A stretch of DNA of 64,000 nucleotides from Molanna angustata (taxonomy: Eukaryota > Arthropoda > Insecta > Trichoptera > Molannidae), in the NCBI GenBank assembly GCA_963576475.1, contig OY754987.1, forward strand, positions 3,942,036 through 4,006,035. Reading direction: 5' to 3'. The notes below the pieces were generated by a model. The model saw only the letters and a program-made list of their open reading frames with translations, was not told where the DNA came from and did no database searches. Below are positions 11,041 to 21,657 of this stretch, in pieces. The position numbers and the translations under genes were made by a program. How positions within the stretch are numbered: position 1 is the stretch's first letter; every line of letters begins with the position of its first letter.

Positions 11041-11781
11041 ACAAGACACCCCCGTGCTTCGCCCCATGCCGGCACACGCAGGGAGCTGTCGAATATTCAT
11101 ATACAAGCATACACACGCTGAGCACACTGCAAACCATTTCGCCTAGCTGGATAAATACCTACTTCAGGAAGATATTCCCGACAAAGTCGAAGCATCCACG
11201 CATACAACTGCATCAATTTTCTACATACATAACACATCTACTTCATCCTGAACAAAAAATAGAACTTCTACACTTCATAACAGAAAACTGGGGACCATTC
11301 ACAATTAATGGTACACTACGAAGTCGCAATCAACAACACCCAACAAGCTATACCACTGAGGAACACAAAAGGATGTCCAGCCAGCACACGCAGGACGACA
11401 CTCCTCCATTCACCTCAATAGCAGAGCAACCACACGCCATCACAAGAGCAGCAAATCATACCAGCAGCAGATATTTTTAAAAGATAAGTAACTTCATACT
11501 TTGTACAAAAAAAAATTTATACTTATAATATGATTAACTTTATATATGTATAGATTAAGTTGTATTTAAATAATTACATTACTGTGTATTAGAAAAGACT
11601 ACTTTTCATATAGAAATTCATTACATAACATGTACATAGCGGTTCAAAAGAAAACCCTATACAAAATAACATAACAAATCAAATGCTTTAAAAATTTTTT
11701 TTATCTTTCACAGAACGCAATGTAAGGACTTTGAACTTCGAGGAGGGGTCGTGTTTCGTCTAAGCGACTGCCAGCGGGGTC

Positions 11782-12391
11782 TGTGGCGATTGCGCCAATT
11801 GCGCCGCGCAGTGCTTCGCTGCGCTGAGTACTTCGGCAGGCGCCATCTTGCCCTGCGCCGTATTCACAGCCCGTCTCCTATTTAAGGGGAAGCACAGCGC
11901 GCCCACATCATTCCGCTCATCCAGATCTCGAAGCTAGGCATCACGCTGCCCGACCGCTCGTCGTCGTTCAAATCGTCCGCGTTTCAAATTTACATTTATA
12001 TTCATTAAATAATAACTCGACATTTCTGTACCAAGTAATAATAGTAAACAACAATTGTAATCATCATCTTGATAAATAAAAGAGTAAGTTAAATTTCCTG
12101 TTATATCTTTCAATCTGTCAACCATTCCTACCTGAGTAATATTTGATAATAATATTTAATCTATTGTATACGGTATCGCAGTTGCTTGGTCGATCAATCT
12201 GTGGCTCAGCTGTCGGGACTATCCGAACAGACCGCCTCCAGGTTCGAACCAAGCGGTTGAGATATCATTTGGGTTGTATGTAGCTGAAGGCGGACAAACA
12301 GGTAATACCTACACGTCCAACTGACCGACCTTACCACCTCAATTACAGGCGTGTATACCAGCTCACGCTGGTATGCAATCGCTTCCAACCA
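11782..12391 (+). repeat. right LTR of the LARD-like element
   Basis: It matches the left LTR over about 596 bp and is preceded by a G-rich tract (GAGGAGGGG, CAGCGGGG). Near its end both LTRs carry a small palindrome (CCAGC...GCTGG here) that has diverged between copies, suggesting appreciable age. Confidence 0.75.
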
Positions 12392-12973
12392 AGTGACCAC
12401 TCTGGCAAATTAGTAAGCTCTACATACCACAAAACCAAGAACCCCAAAGACTGTTACATTTAAATATTTTACTAACATACGTAATATGACATGTGAACCA
12501 ATTGATTAATTAAGTAGATGGTTACACCACATTGTTGGATACGGGGTGTGGTTATTTTTATGATGCTGTATCAGCTAATAATAGGCAAGCCAACGTACGG
12601 GCAGGACAACGTCTGTCGAGTCCGCTAGTTTTCTTTAATATGCTGAAATCATAAGATATGAATATATAACCTTTTACCACTATTCAATCAATTTCATGTT
12701 TCCAAATTTAAGCCTCTAAAGGATCATTTCTTACAAAAGCGCTGTGGCTTTTTAAGTCATGTTTTCGTTGTGTGATGTTGTTTCATATATATTTTATAAA
12801 TAAATTTAATACCTTCCGAGTTTTTTCAAATTATAAATATCGAAATGTTATCAAAGAAAAAAATAGTCAATAAGAAAATCATCCATATTGGCTCTATATA
12901 TATATACACGTTTGTAAAAAGGTTTTCAGCCTACACAGTTTCAAATATTTCTATAGGAAACATATCTTTGTAA
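12392..12973. other. unassigned; may include the LINE 5' UTR
   Basis: No coding region is recognised. The following LINE must begin somewhere here, but no target-site duplication matching its 3' flank could be found by eye. Confidence 0.4.
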
Positions 12974-13063
12974 ATGAGAATTGTGATGGGTAAAAGTCCT
13001 GCAAGTATATACAATCAATTATATTTATTTATACCAAATATACTAATTTACCACCATACAACA

Positions 13064-14122
13064 ATGGCTGAAGATAAGAATTGCAAAACTTGTGCTTATT
13101 TAATAAAACCCGGTGAAGACATAAAATGCTCCCGCTGTTTAAACTTGTACCACTACAACTGTGGCGGACTCAATTTATCCAGCTACAAAAAAATGTCAAA
13201 TAAGGCGATTAATATTTACAAATGCCAGTCGTGTAAGGAACCTAGCAGCTGCAGGGGAAATGTTCTGAATATAGACGTTCAGTCTCCGTCGGTATCTGTC
13301 AAAAAAACCGACACATCTTCTGACAAAGACATTCACACCACCCTTATCGAACAAATTACTATTGTAATGGATAAAAAGTTTAACGATTTCCGGACCTCAA
13401 TGCTCTCACACATAGATCACCAAATTACCACTTACACAAAAAATTTGGAACAGCAAATGTCTAAATTACTAGAAACAATATCCAATCTGTCAACTACCAA
13501 CAGCGAAACCTTAGCAAGGCTACAAGAGGTCGAAAGGAAGAACGAAGAATTAACTAACAATCTACTCTGCCTCAACAATAAATTCAACGAATCTAACACT
13601 GATGACTTGAAATCTCATGCTGCTCAATTAACCTTTCGGTTGGATAAGATGGAGCAGCAAGCCAGGCGCAACAATGTAGAAATACAAAATGTCCCTCAGA
13701 AGCGAGATGAAAATATTGTGTCCATCGTGTGCAAAATTGCCCAGACAATAGGCTGTTCGATTTCTGCAGAAGACATTGAAGAGGTCCATCGCGTGGCCCA
13801 CGGAGACACGAAGGAAAACCGCCCTAAGAACATCATACTCCGGCTCTACTCCAAATCGAAGCGTGATGAACTACTGACTGCAGCCAAGAAACGTCGAAAC
13901 TTGACTACAGAAGACATTGGTTCCGCAGGGACACAACAAAGAATATACTTGTCAGAGCACTTGACGCTCAAAAACAAATTACTATACAAGAACGCCCGAC
14001 AAACGGCTTACAATAAGCGGTACAAATTTGTATGGATCAAGAATTTTAATATATATGCTAGAAAAGACGAAACTTCTCATGTACTATGTCTAAAAAACGA
14101 ATTAGATTTGACAAAAATGTAA
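13064..14122 (+). CDS. Jockey-type LINE ORF1 protein with PHD-like finger
   Basis: ORF1 of a non-LTR retrotransposon, expected to bind the element RNA. The frame opens at 12974, but I prefer the ATG at 13064 because MAEDKNCKTC places the zinc finger at the N-terminus and the context ACAATGGC is good. Residues about 8-58 form a C4HC3 PHD-like finger (CKTC, CSRC, H-YNC, CQSC). About 95-200 is coiled-coil-like. About 210-340 resembles the baculovirus FP-type/RRM-like ORF1 domain (QARRNNVEIQNVP, EEVHRVAHG, NIILRLYSKSKRDELL). It is undamaged over 352 codons. The bridging frame starts inside its last 12 codons. Family assignment is by motif recognition. Confidence 0.85.
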   Translation: MAEDKNCKTCAYLIKPGEDIKCSRCLNLYHYNCGGLNLSSYKKMSNKAINIYKCQSCKEPSSCRGNVLNIDVQSPSVSVKKTDTSSDKDIHTTLIEQITIVMDKKFNDFRTSMLSHIDHQITTYTKNLEQQMSKLLETISNLSTTNSETLARLQEVERKNEELTNNLLCLNNKFNESNTDDLKSHAAQLTFRLDKMEQQARRNNVEIQNVPQKRDENIVSIVCKIAQTIGCSISAEDIEEVHRVAHGDTKENRPKNIILRLYSKSKRDELLTAAKKRRNLTTEDIGSAGTQQRIYLSEHLTLKNKLLYKNARQTAYNKRYKFVWIKNFNIYARKDETSHVLCLKNELDLTKM

Positions 14123-15207
14123 ATACTATGATATGTTATATCCTTTTTCTCGGTCCAGGCTATTTGTACTGCTTATACTTTATATTTATATATACTCTAT
14201 ATTTATATACATACGTAAATTTATACATCTCACACAATTCATTTAACTCTTATTTACATTTGCCATATACAATGATTTCATCCAACTGTGTATTCCATAG
14301 ACATTCCTATCTACGGGAAAACATGTTTAAATTACATTATTGCACTTACCCATATAATTATGTATTATGTAATAACAATGAAACTCATTGTCAATCAAGA
14401 ACACTGACAAAATATTCACTACTAATGCAATGCAATTTCACAATTTTCTCATATCAAATACTTATCACGACATTACACAAACTCAATTATAAACCTACTA
14501 ACATTTACGCACCTGTATTGCGCGCACGTTCGATTTTTTCGTTGTTATTATACGCACTTTATTCGAATTTTTCGTTGTCATACTCGCACTATGACATAAT
14601 ATCAAAAAATATTACTTATCCTAATGGATATAATACATCTACACTAAACTATTTTTATCATGCTCTGATTAAACATAAATTTAATGTACTCCACCTGCAC
14701 TACTATGCATTAATCGCTATTCCAAAAATATTTTTAAACAAACAGAATTACACTATGTATCGCTGTATTCAACCGCGTGCTTGCACAACAATACTAATTT
14801 CGTATCGAGGCATAGTAGATGCACTAACTGTGTTACAAGTGCGAAAATTTAAATTTAAAGCAATATTATGTACTTACAAAATCGTCGCACAGTTAAATAT
14901 AATGTATCTTTTATCTTTTATCCAAGCAATACTACTGATATCTCTGTCATGGAACTATGGTATAAGATTACCTAATAATTTACCTATAATACTTGTAATT
15001 AAATGCAGTAAGATAATTCTAAGACTTAAGCCGACTAAATATTGTCATTGCGACAAGGTATATAACGCACTTACTATAAAAAAAAAAAAACAATTGTTTT
15101 TCAATACATTCTCACTCGGTGTCACAAAACCACTTCAGAAATCGAGCGTTCAGTGCGGTATAGGTGCCTACACGTCAACCAACTTAACTGAACATAAAAA
15201 TGGATAA
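14086..15207 (+). CDS. unrecognised bridging frame between LINE ORF1 and ORF2
   Basis: A 373-codon open frame, shifted relative to ORF1 and ORF2, spans the whole spacer. Its first ATG (14086) lies 37 nt inside the end of ORF1, another ATG lies at 14128 just past the ORF1 stop, and its stop (15205-15207) overlaps the ORF2 start (ATGGATAA at 15200). I recognise no domain. The product is rich in Tyr, Leu, Ile, Asn and Cys, with a hydrophobic stretch at residues about 16-50 that could be a membrane segment, and a basic run encoded by a 12-A tract near the end. At this AT content stops should occur about every 12 codons, so the openness suggests constraint. It could be a third protein or only a path for ribosomes to reach ORF2. 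Confidence 0.5.
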   Translation: MSKKRIRFDKNVNTMICYILFLGPGYLYCLYFIFIYTLYLYTYVNLYISHNSFNSYLHLPYTMISSNCVFHRHSYLRENMFKLHYCTYPYNYVLCNNNETHCQSRTLTKYSLLMQCNFTIFSYQILITTLHKLNYKPTNIYAPVLRARSIFSLLLYALYSNFSLSYSHYDIISKNITYPNGYNTSTLNYFYHALIKHKFNVLHLHYYALIAIPKIFLNKQNYTMYRCIQPRACTTILISYRGIVDALTVLQVRKFKFKAILCTYKIVAQLNIMYLLSFIQAILLISLSWNYGIRLPNNLPIILVIKCSKIILRLKPTKYCHCDKVYNALTIKKKKQLFFNTFSLGVTKPLQKSSVQCGIGAYTSTNLTEHKNG

Positions 15208-18071
15208 AACCCTAACAATATATTACCAAAATTGTAATGGTCTCAGAACCAAACTTCATGATACATACATGAACATATTGAATAATAACTACGATATTTT
15301 TGTTCTCACATTTTTGTGCTGATTTATAACTCGGAATTATTTGATAATAGGTATATTGTACACCGCAGAGACAGGGATAATCAGACAAGCAATAAAAAAG
15401 GATTTGGCGGCGTCCTCGTAGCAATACATAAAAATTACACGGCAGTCCGTATGTACGGGTGGGAAAGCAAATCTATTGAAGACATATTTATAACACTGAA
15501 TACCTCTCCAGACAAGAGCATTGGCGACAAAAAACTTATTATTGCGGCAACTTACATTCCCCCAAATACTCCGTTATCCACTTACGAATTACAATTTAAT
15601 ACATTATGTAATCTATACACACAACACACTAACATGAATATGCTCATACTTGGAGACTACAATATTCCTAGCATAGATTGGACACATGACTCACCTACAA
15701 ATAACATTATTAATATCAGAAATCCCGTCGCTGGAGCTCTAATTAATTTAATGTCTCTCATGAATCTTTCTCAACATAACAAAATACCTAACATAAATAA
15801 TAAAACACTAGATCTAGTTATGTCTCATGACCGTTGCTCAGTTACTCAGTCCATCGATCCAATCACCCACGAAGATCGACATCACCCAGCACTGAACTGA
15901 ACATAATCTTATCCACACAAGCTCTAACTACATTGCCTACTCAAGACCTGAAAAAATTTGACTACAGAAATGGTAATTACGAAGCGATCAACGAACACAT
16001 ACTTTATACAAACTGGGAAAACATTTTTAGAGACATAAATGCCTCTACTGCCGTTGATTACTTCTACGATATTATTTATACAATCATCAACGAATATGAA
16101 CCGCTCAAGAAAACACGCAGCCTCAAATATCCCATTTGGTTCTCTCCTGCTCTAATCCATATCTCAAAAGAAAAATGTAAGTACTGGAAGAAATGGAAAA
16201 TTTACGGAAACGAAGCAGACTTCAACTCCTATTCTTTACTTCGACGACGTTTCAAAAAATTACTAAAAGATCATCACCGAACATACATAGCTAACATTGA
16301 GAATAACTTGACTAGTAATCTTAAAAGTTTCTGGGCGTATACTAAATCCCTAAAAACTACATCAGGCTATCCTTCTACGATGACATACAAAGTTAAAACC
16401 TCCAGTCAGCCAAACGAAATAGCAAACATGTTCTCAGATTATTTTGAATCGGTATTTGAACCCGAATTACCATCTGACCAAAACAACATCATTCCAGATA
16501 GTAATAATTCTGTCAATCTGTCATCTATCAGGATAAATCTAGGTGAACTTAGGGAAATTCTTATTTCCTTAGATATCAGTAAAGGTCCAGGCCCGGACAA
16601 AATTCCCCCATTCTTTCTTCAAAAAACTGCATACTCAATAAGTCACCCTTTAGCGCTGATATTCAATCAGTGTTTATCAGAAGGGGTATTCCCCGATAAA
16701 TGGAAAAAAGCTTTCATTACCCCTATTCACAAAGGCGGCAACACAAATGACATCGAAAATTATAGACCTATATCAATACTGTCAGCAATACCTAAGGTTC
16801 TTGAAAAAATCGTTCATGGACAAATATTAGCAACCGTGAAAAGAAATATAGTAGATGAGCAACATGGTTTCATGCCTAACAAATCAACGACAACTAACTT
16901 GCTAGTATACTCAGAATATCTCTTCCAATCACTCGACGACAAAATTCAAATTGACTCAATTTATACAGACTTCAAGAAGGCCTTCGACAAAGTGGACCAT
17001 AGTATATTAATGGAAAAATTATCAGATAATGGAATTAAAGGCAGCCTACTCAGGTGGACAAAATCATACATTACAAATAGGCATCAGGTAGTTGTTCTCA
17101 ACGGCCATTCCTCCAATAAAGTAAAAATAACATCTGGAGTACCTCAAGGTTCAATCCTTGGCCCACTACTCTTCACGATATTAATTAACGATATCAACTC
17201 ATGTTTCATAAATAGTAATTTTTTAATATTTGCTGACGATTTAAAAATTTTCCTTAAAATTAAACATGTACACGATTGCACAGCTCTCCAGGACGACCTA
17301 AATAGATTAAACGATTACTGTCAGCGAAATAAACTATATCTTAATTTAGCTAAATGCAAGACTATCACATTTACAAAAAATAAAAATATTATCCAACATA
17401 ATTACTACATCGACACTCATCCACTTGACAAAGTCAACAATATTCGGGATCTAGGAGTTGTGTTTGATAGCAAACTTCATTTTGACATCCATGTGGAAAA
17501 CATAATCAACAAAGCATATAAAATGATGGGTTTTGTGATGAGATTGACTAAAGAATTCAAAAAAACCAGCTCATATTTAATATTATATAATACGTTAATC
17601 CGCTCACAACTCGAATACTGCTCTCAAATATGGAATCCACATTACAACATATACGCCGAAAAAATTGAAACAATTCAGAAAAAATACCTCAAGACTATGC
17701 AATACAGAACACAGAATCCCCGACTACCATACACTGACCTACTTAATAATTACAATCTATGCACACTAAAAGAGAGACGTACCCTATTTGACATGACAAC
17801 ACTACACAAAATAATCAATAGCACGTTTGACTGTCCAGCACTCGTTAGCTCAATTAACATACATGCACCACTCAGATGCCTAAGAAACAACTTGCTCTTC
17901 CTCCCGTCAACTTCAAACACAAATGCAGGATTTAGGAAACCAACCAACAGAATGTGCAATGAATACAACAAAACCTTTCCAGACACACACATCTTCTCCA
18001 AATCATACACAGCATTCAAACACGAAATAAAACACATTCAAAAATCATCACCACAACACGCGATGACATAA
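15200..18071 (+). pseudogene. LINE ORF2: endonuclease and reverse transcriptase, two frameshifts
   Basis: ORF2 would nick target DNA and copy the element RNA. The start is ATG 15200 (MDKTLTIYYQNCNGLRTK). The apurinic-like endonuclease occupies about 15200-15960 (QNCNGLRT, LILGDYNIPSIDW, THEDRHHP). Reverse transcriptase lies at about 16550-17350 with GPGPDKIPPFFL, NYRPISILSAIPKVLEKI, YTDFKKAFDKVDH, GVPQGSILGPLLF and the catalytic FADDLKIF. A Jockey-type C-terminus follows. Lesion 1 is near 15305-15330, where a few bases are missing and the frame stops at 15330. Lesion 2, at about 15890-15902, is a tandem duplication of TGAAC. The 745 codons downstream are clean, so the copy is young but dead. 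Confidence 0.9.
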
Positions 18072-18531
18072 TAATACACATACTCCATTGAGATATTAAT
18101 CATCTGTCATAACATACTACACCATCTCTTTTATTGAATTATGGCTCCTTAATTTTAATTTTATTTTATGTATTTTTGTTTTTTTTTTTCTCTTTTTTAT
18201 CATTATGTTAATGTATAACTCTTGTTTCTCTATTTCTCGCCTCAATATTTATTTCTCGCCTCAATACTTATTTCTGTATAACTAATTTCTTATCTATTTC
18301 ATTTCGTTTATGTTAATTTAAATTGATTTTTTTTTTCTTTTCTTTCTTCTTTACTTGTTTTGTCTTTTATTAGTATTGTATTACTTTGCAAATTTTCACT
18401 TTCATATGTTTATATTGTGAATACTGTAAGGTTGCAGATAAACTTTGAATTCTATGTTACTATTAGTTATATGCATATTTTCTGTAACTGTTTGTATTCC
18501 TAAATGAATAAATAAATAAATAAATAAATAA
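18072..18531 (+). repeat. LINE 3' UTR and (AAAT)n tail
   Basis: A T-rich 3' UTR ends in GAATAAATAAATAAATAAAT, the simple-repeat tail of the LINE whose ORFs lie at 13064-18071. A run of TTTCTCGCCTCAATA is tandemly duplicated near 18236-18268. Confidence 0.7.
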
Positions 18532-19161
18532 AGTCTTGCAGTATTGCCGTACAAGACCAAGATCAAAACCGCATATGTCGCTGCAAAACCATGAGTCGTG
18601 CAGCACTTAATCGGATATAACCGGATCCGATTATCTGATTCGTTCATTTTTTGTTAATAAATTATATAGCGCCGTTTTCGTTAAAAGTAGATAATGATGT
18701 CGGATCCACCGGATCAAGTTCAAAAAACAAAAGTCACTGAGCTTGATCTCAAGACCGGTCTCGAAATGTATAGAAGAGTTGAAATTGCTTCGAGACAGCT
18801 ATCCCGCTTTCTTGAGAACGGTCTCAATGAGAGAGAAGGAGACAGCGCTTTACACGAAAAAGAGACGCATATAGAAACGGACGAATTTCGCATTAATTAC
18901 TATTTTGACGTTTACATTGTTAGCGATACTAAAATAGATCGAGAATCTTATTTAGAACCTTCCGGGGGTAATTTACATACAGCCATTCATAAACTAACTA
19001 TGTGCATTAAAATTTGTAAGATTTCATAAAATTTCCGGTAAATATCATGTTGTTGTTCTATGCATGTTGTATCATATTTTGAAATGGCTGCTTTTTCTGG
19101 AACTATTGACTGTAGGTACACACATTCCCGTAATATGCTATATGACAGATAATAGAAGAAG
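18532..19161 (+). other. unrecognised sequence with a 111-codon frame
   Basis: An open frame at 18694-19029 (starting MMSDPPDQVQKTKVTELDLK) is mostly hydrophilic at first and matches no family I know. Words such as GGTCTTGAG / CTCAAGACC recur here and at 20220-20400, suggesting the LTR at 19162 landed in an older repeat. 18655-18680 resembles the LINE tail seen at 27030. Coding status is doubtful. Confidence 0.25.
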
Positions 19162-19913
19162 TATGTGGCAGACCACATCTCGAAATTTCTTTCGTGCCTG
19201 CGCCTAGCGACGGCAAGTATATTTTTTTGTCGCTAGGCCGAGTTCATCGCCCGCGACGTCAAACTAGTGACAATACTCCTCAACTGGGTATGAAAGTTAA
19301 ATAAAATGGTCTAGAAAGTTCGAGGACATTGAACTTGCTACCCCCAGCGCAGCACTATTTAAGGGAGTCTACACCTGTACACGTCGTCACTTCATTTCCG
19401 TATTTCCGTCACTTCACGCCGCCGTTATGACCACGCGACCACTGGTCGCTTCTCGACCCCGTGAGCACGATGTTACTTCACCAAACGAATAATCGGACAC
19501 TTTGACACACTCAATCGTTATACCTACTCATCGTGAGAAAGTTCCTTTGTAAGTTATTTTATCAATTGTAAATTTACCTTTAAGCAAACTATTAATTGTG
19601 ATCAATATACTCATTGTTAACTTGTCCTATTCTTTCTTCTTCTCTCTAAACCACTGTCCTTGTGTTCTTATTTCAAATCATATCGAATCACTTTGATTTA
19701 ATAGTAAACTGTTAACCACTTGGTTAGCCATCCCACTTAATTGGGATAAGCAAACTCTCTTTATTGGTAACCCCTCTGGTTACCAACTATATTTATTAGT
19801 AACCCCTCTGGTTACTAAACACGCATTATTGGTAACACATCTGGTTACTAATCAGCTAAACTAAATAACTACTGTTGATTGGTAACCCCTCCGGTTACCA
19901 ATCAGATAAACTG
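19162..19913 (+). mobile_element. LTR remnant preceding a tRNA-Trp-type primer site
   Basis: It starts TGTGGCAGACCACATCTCG, has a TATA-like ACTATTTAAGGG at about 19359 and ends just before a convincing primer-binding site at 19914. No coding sequence follows, so only a 5' end (LTR plus leader) remains. Its last 190 bp are filled with small hairpins, listed separately. The left boundary is an inference from the TG start. Confidence 0.55.
19711..19902 (+). repeat. row of six short hairpins near the end of the LTR remnant
   Basis: Consecutive palindromes lie at 19711-19728 (GTTAACC...GGTTAGC), 19731-19746 (TCCCA...TGGGA), 19764-19786 (TTGGTAACC...GGTTACCAA), 19796-19818 (TTAGTAACC...GGTTACTAA), 19829-19851 and 19878-19902. 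The last four share one consensus with compensating changes in some stems (TTGG/CCAA versus TTAG/CTAA). Confidence 0.7.
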
Positions 19914-19931
19914 GGGACCCCGACGTGATCT
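19914..19931 (+). promoter_or_regulatory. primer-binding site, tRNA-Trp type
   Basis: TGGGGACCCCGACGTGAT differs at one position from the complement of the conserved tRNA-Trp 3' end (TGGTGACCCCGACGTGAT), the primer used by CsRn1/Kabuki-type Gypsy elements. The comparison sequence is from memory. Confidence 0.6.
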
Positions 19932-20816
19932 GTTTTGTTTTTCCGAATAATATGGTCGACATTTTCACTATTTAATCAAGTATCATAATATTATGACGCA
20001 TAAATTTCTCTACACTTTCGAAAATTACCGAGACAACGAATTGTCAAAATATCTATAAATAGCTATTCCAACTCATTGCTATCAACATAACAATGCAGAT
20101 ATTATTGCCATTCGCGAGAAAAAGTACTTATTTATTGAGCTGCATCCACATCTTTTTCGAGTATGCTTTCTCGAATTATACGGCGTACGTATTTAACTTT
20201 TAATACGGATTTTCGAGCATGATCTCAAGATGGTCTTGAGATGACACATTTGGAGAACAGTCTTGAGAATTATTCTATAATTTGGCCCCAAGACTCGATC
20301 GAGTATACATACAAGACCATGTCCGCATTATGTAAATGCAAAACCTAGACCATGGCCGGGGGTGAAAGACTCCTGACCTGGTCTTACATTTGTTCATCAC
20401 TAAATTAATAAGGATTACTTTCCTAAACGACGACACGCAAATTATCAACTGAATGATCTAAAATTATTCCATCGTATTTGTCATCTCGATATTTTTTTTA
20501 CTCCCCGAAGGCTACCAATCGGTATCATGTCATTAATACATTTTTTACACTAGGTATTTTTAATAAAAAAAGATTATGTTTCTACATATATATTTCCCTT
20601 ATATAATTATATTTGATAAGGGCCTAGTTAGCCGAAACGGTCGTCTAATTATACGGGAAATATATATGTGTAATGGAGTTCTACACATTAAACACCGTCA
20701 GTATTGACAAATTAAAAAATAATACATTTTTTATTGTATTGAACAATTTGACACATTTCGGAGATTTGGGACGTCGAACATCTTACAAATATTTTTTAGA
20801 ATAACCGGAATAATAC
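19932..20816. other. no recognised gene
   Basis: Non-coding, AT-rich. A short inverted repeat around 20582-20668 (TACATATATATTTCCC / GGGAAATATATATGTGTA) may be a decayed small transposon. Confidence 0.4.
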
Positions 20817-20819
20817 CAG

Positions 20820-21001
20820 GGCCCTGAGTAAAATTGAAAACGCTGTTCGTTATCGCCAAGCGCTATTTTTTTTTTGTATGTGATTTGACGTTTGTTGTAG
20901 AAATTTTTTCTACAATAACAAACAACAAACGTCAAATCCCACACAAAAAAAATTAGCGCTTGGCGATAACGAACAGCGTTTTCAATATTTGACTTGGGGG
21001 C
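20820..21001. mobile_element. 182-bp foldback MITE, family A, copy 1
   Basis: It is nearly one long palindrome: the left arm AAAACGCTGTTCGTTATCGC and CAAGCGCTA are repeated in reverse on the right. It is flanked by CAG on both sides (20817-20819, 21002-21004), and a second copy sits at 39796-39975. No coding capacity. A 3-bp duplication would fit a PIF/Harbinger-like mobiliser, but this is only suggestive. Confidence 0.8.
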
Positions 21002-21057
21002 CAGGACTTACGAATCAAATTCAAATACCCAAAAACTGTGCATGAAAAACAAATTGT

Positions 21058-21213
21058 GTATCAATATTATAAAATTACTTAAAAAAATAAGTTATAACAC
21101 AAATTTTTAACTTAATTCACGCGTCTGTGGTCAACATTTTAAATTAGTGGAATAAAATTAAAAATTTGTGTTTTTACTTATTTTTTTAAGTAATTTTATA
21201 ATATTGATAATGG
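21058..21213. repeat. foldback repeat with ~50-bp arms
   Basis: ATCAATATTATAAAATTACT and the following A-rich 30 bases recur in reverse complement ending near 21212, separated by about 50 bp of unpaired sequence. It looks like another small hairpin transposon. Confidence 0.65.
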
Positions 21214-21653
21214 GATTCCATTAAAAATTTGAAATAATTGCAACTTGTGTATTTTTGACAATAATAAGTTGAATAAAATGTCGTTTTACCTAGTTCCTTC
21301 TATATATTTTTTAGAATAACCTAATAAAGAGAAGGTCACTGAAACCGGTAGTAATCAAAACTTCAGTAAATTCAAATTAAATAATCGTTTTAATTCATAA
21401 TAGGATAAAATAAACATGAAAATGTTTCTGACAGTAAATCTTATTGTTTTTATTTTGATATCAATGGAAAATGTGCAGGTCATCAGTTTCATTTACAATT
21501 GTTGTATAGGTTTTTATACACCTGTACAATTAGGCATTAATACCAATATTTGAGTTACATATATTGAGATATAGTAATGCAGAATGCCTTGTCCGTCTAA
21601 CGGGTACATTAAACTGTATGTTTTAAAGTAATTCTGACAATCTATAAAACCAT
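21214..21653. other. no recognised feature
   Basis: AT-rich sequence with no gene or known repeat seen. Confidence 0.4.
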
Positions 21654-21657
21654 TTAA

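Larger units (their letters stand above)
7827..12391 (+). mobile_element. non-autonomous LTR retrotransposon (LARD-like)
   Basis: Two direct repeats of about 600 bp flank a 3.3-kb interior with no protease, reverse transcriptase, RNase H or integrase. Primer-site-like sequence follows the left LTR and a G-rich tract precedes the right one, so the element could be reverse-transcribed by proteins supplied from elsewhere. The interior is very AT-rich (8640-10380), then more balanced with short tandem repeats (10386-11470). Open frames there (up to 110 codons) show no domain I recognise. The flanks carry similar but unequal short sequences (TGACT on the left, TGACC near the right), so a target duplication is not proven. 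Confidence 0.75.

Noticed and set aside
10386..11146. Several 60-110-codon plus frames inside the LARD-like element
   Set aside because: Frames overlap, include tandem DNA repeats and show no Gag or other domain; kept only as part of the element.
17750..18037. 95-codon minus frame
   Set aside because: Antisense shadow of the LINE ORF2 C-terminus.
20820..21001. Hairpin considered as a transcription terminator or microRNA precursor
   Set aside because: A second copy with flanking 3-bp matches shows it is a transposable element; small-RNA production is not excluded.
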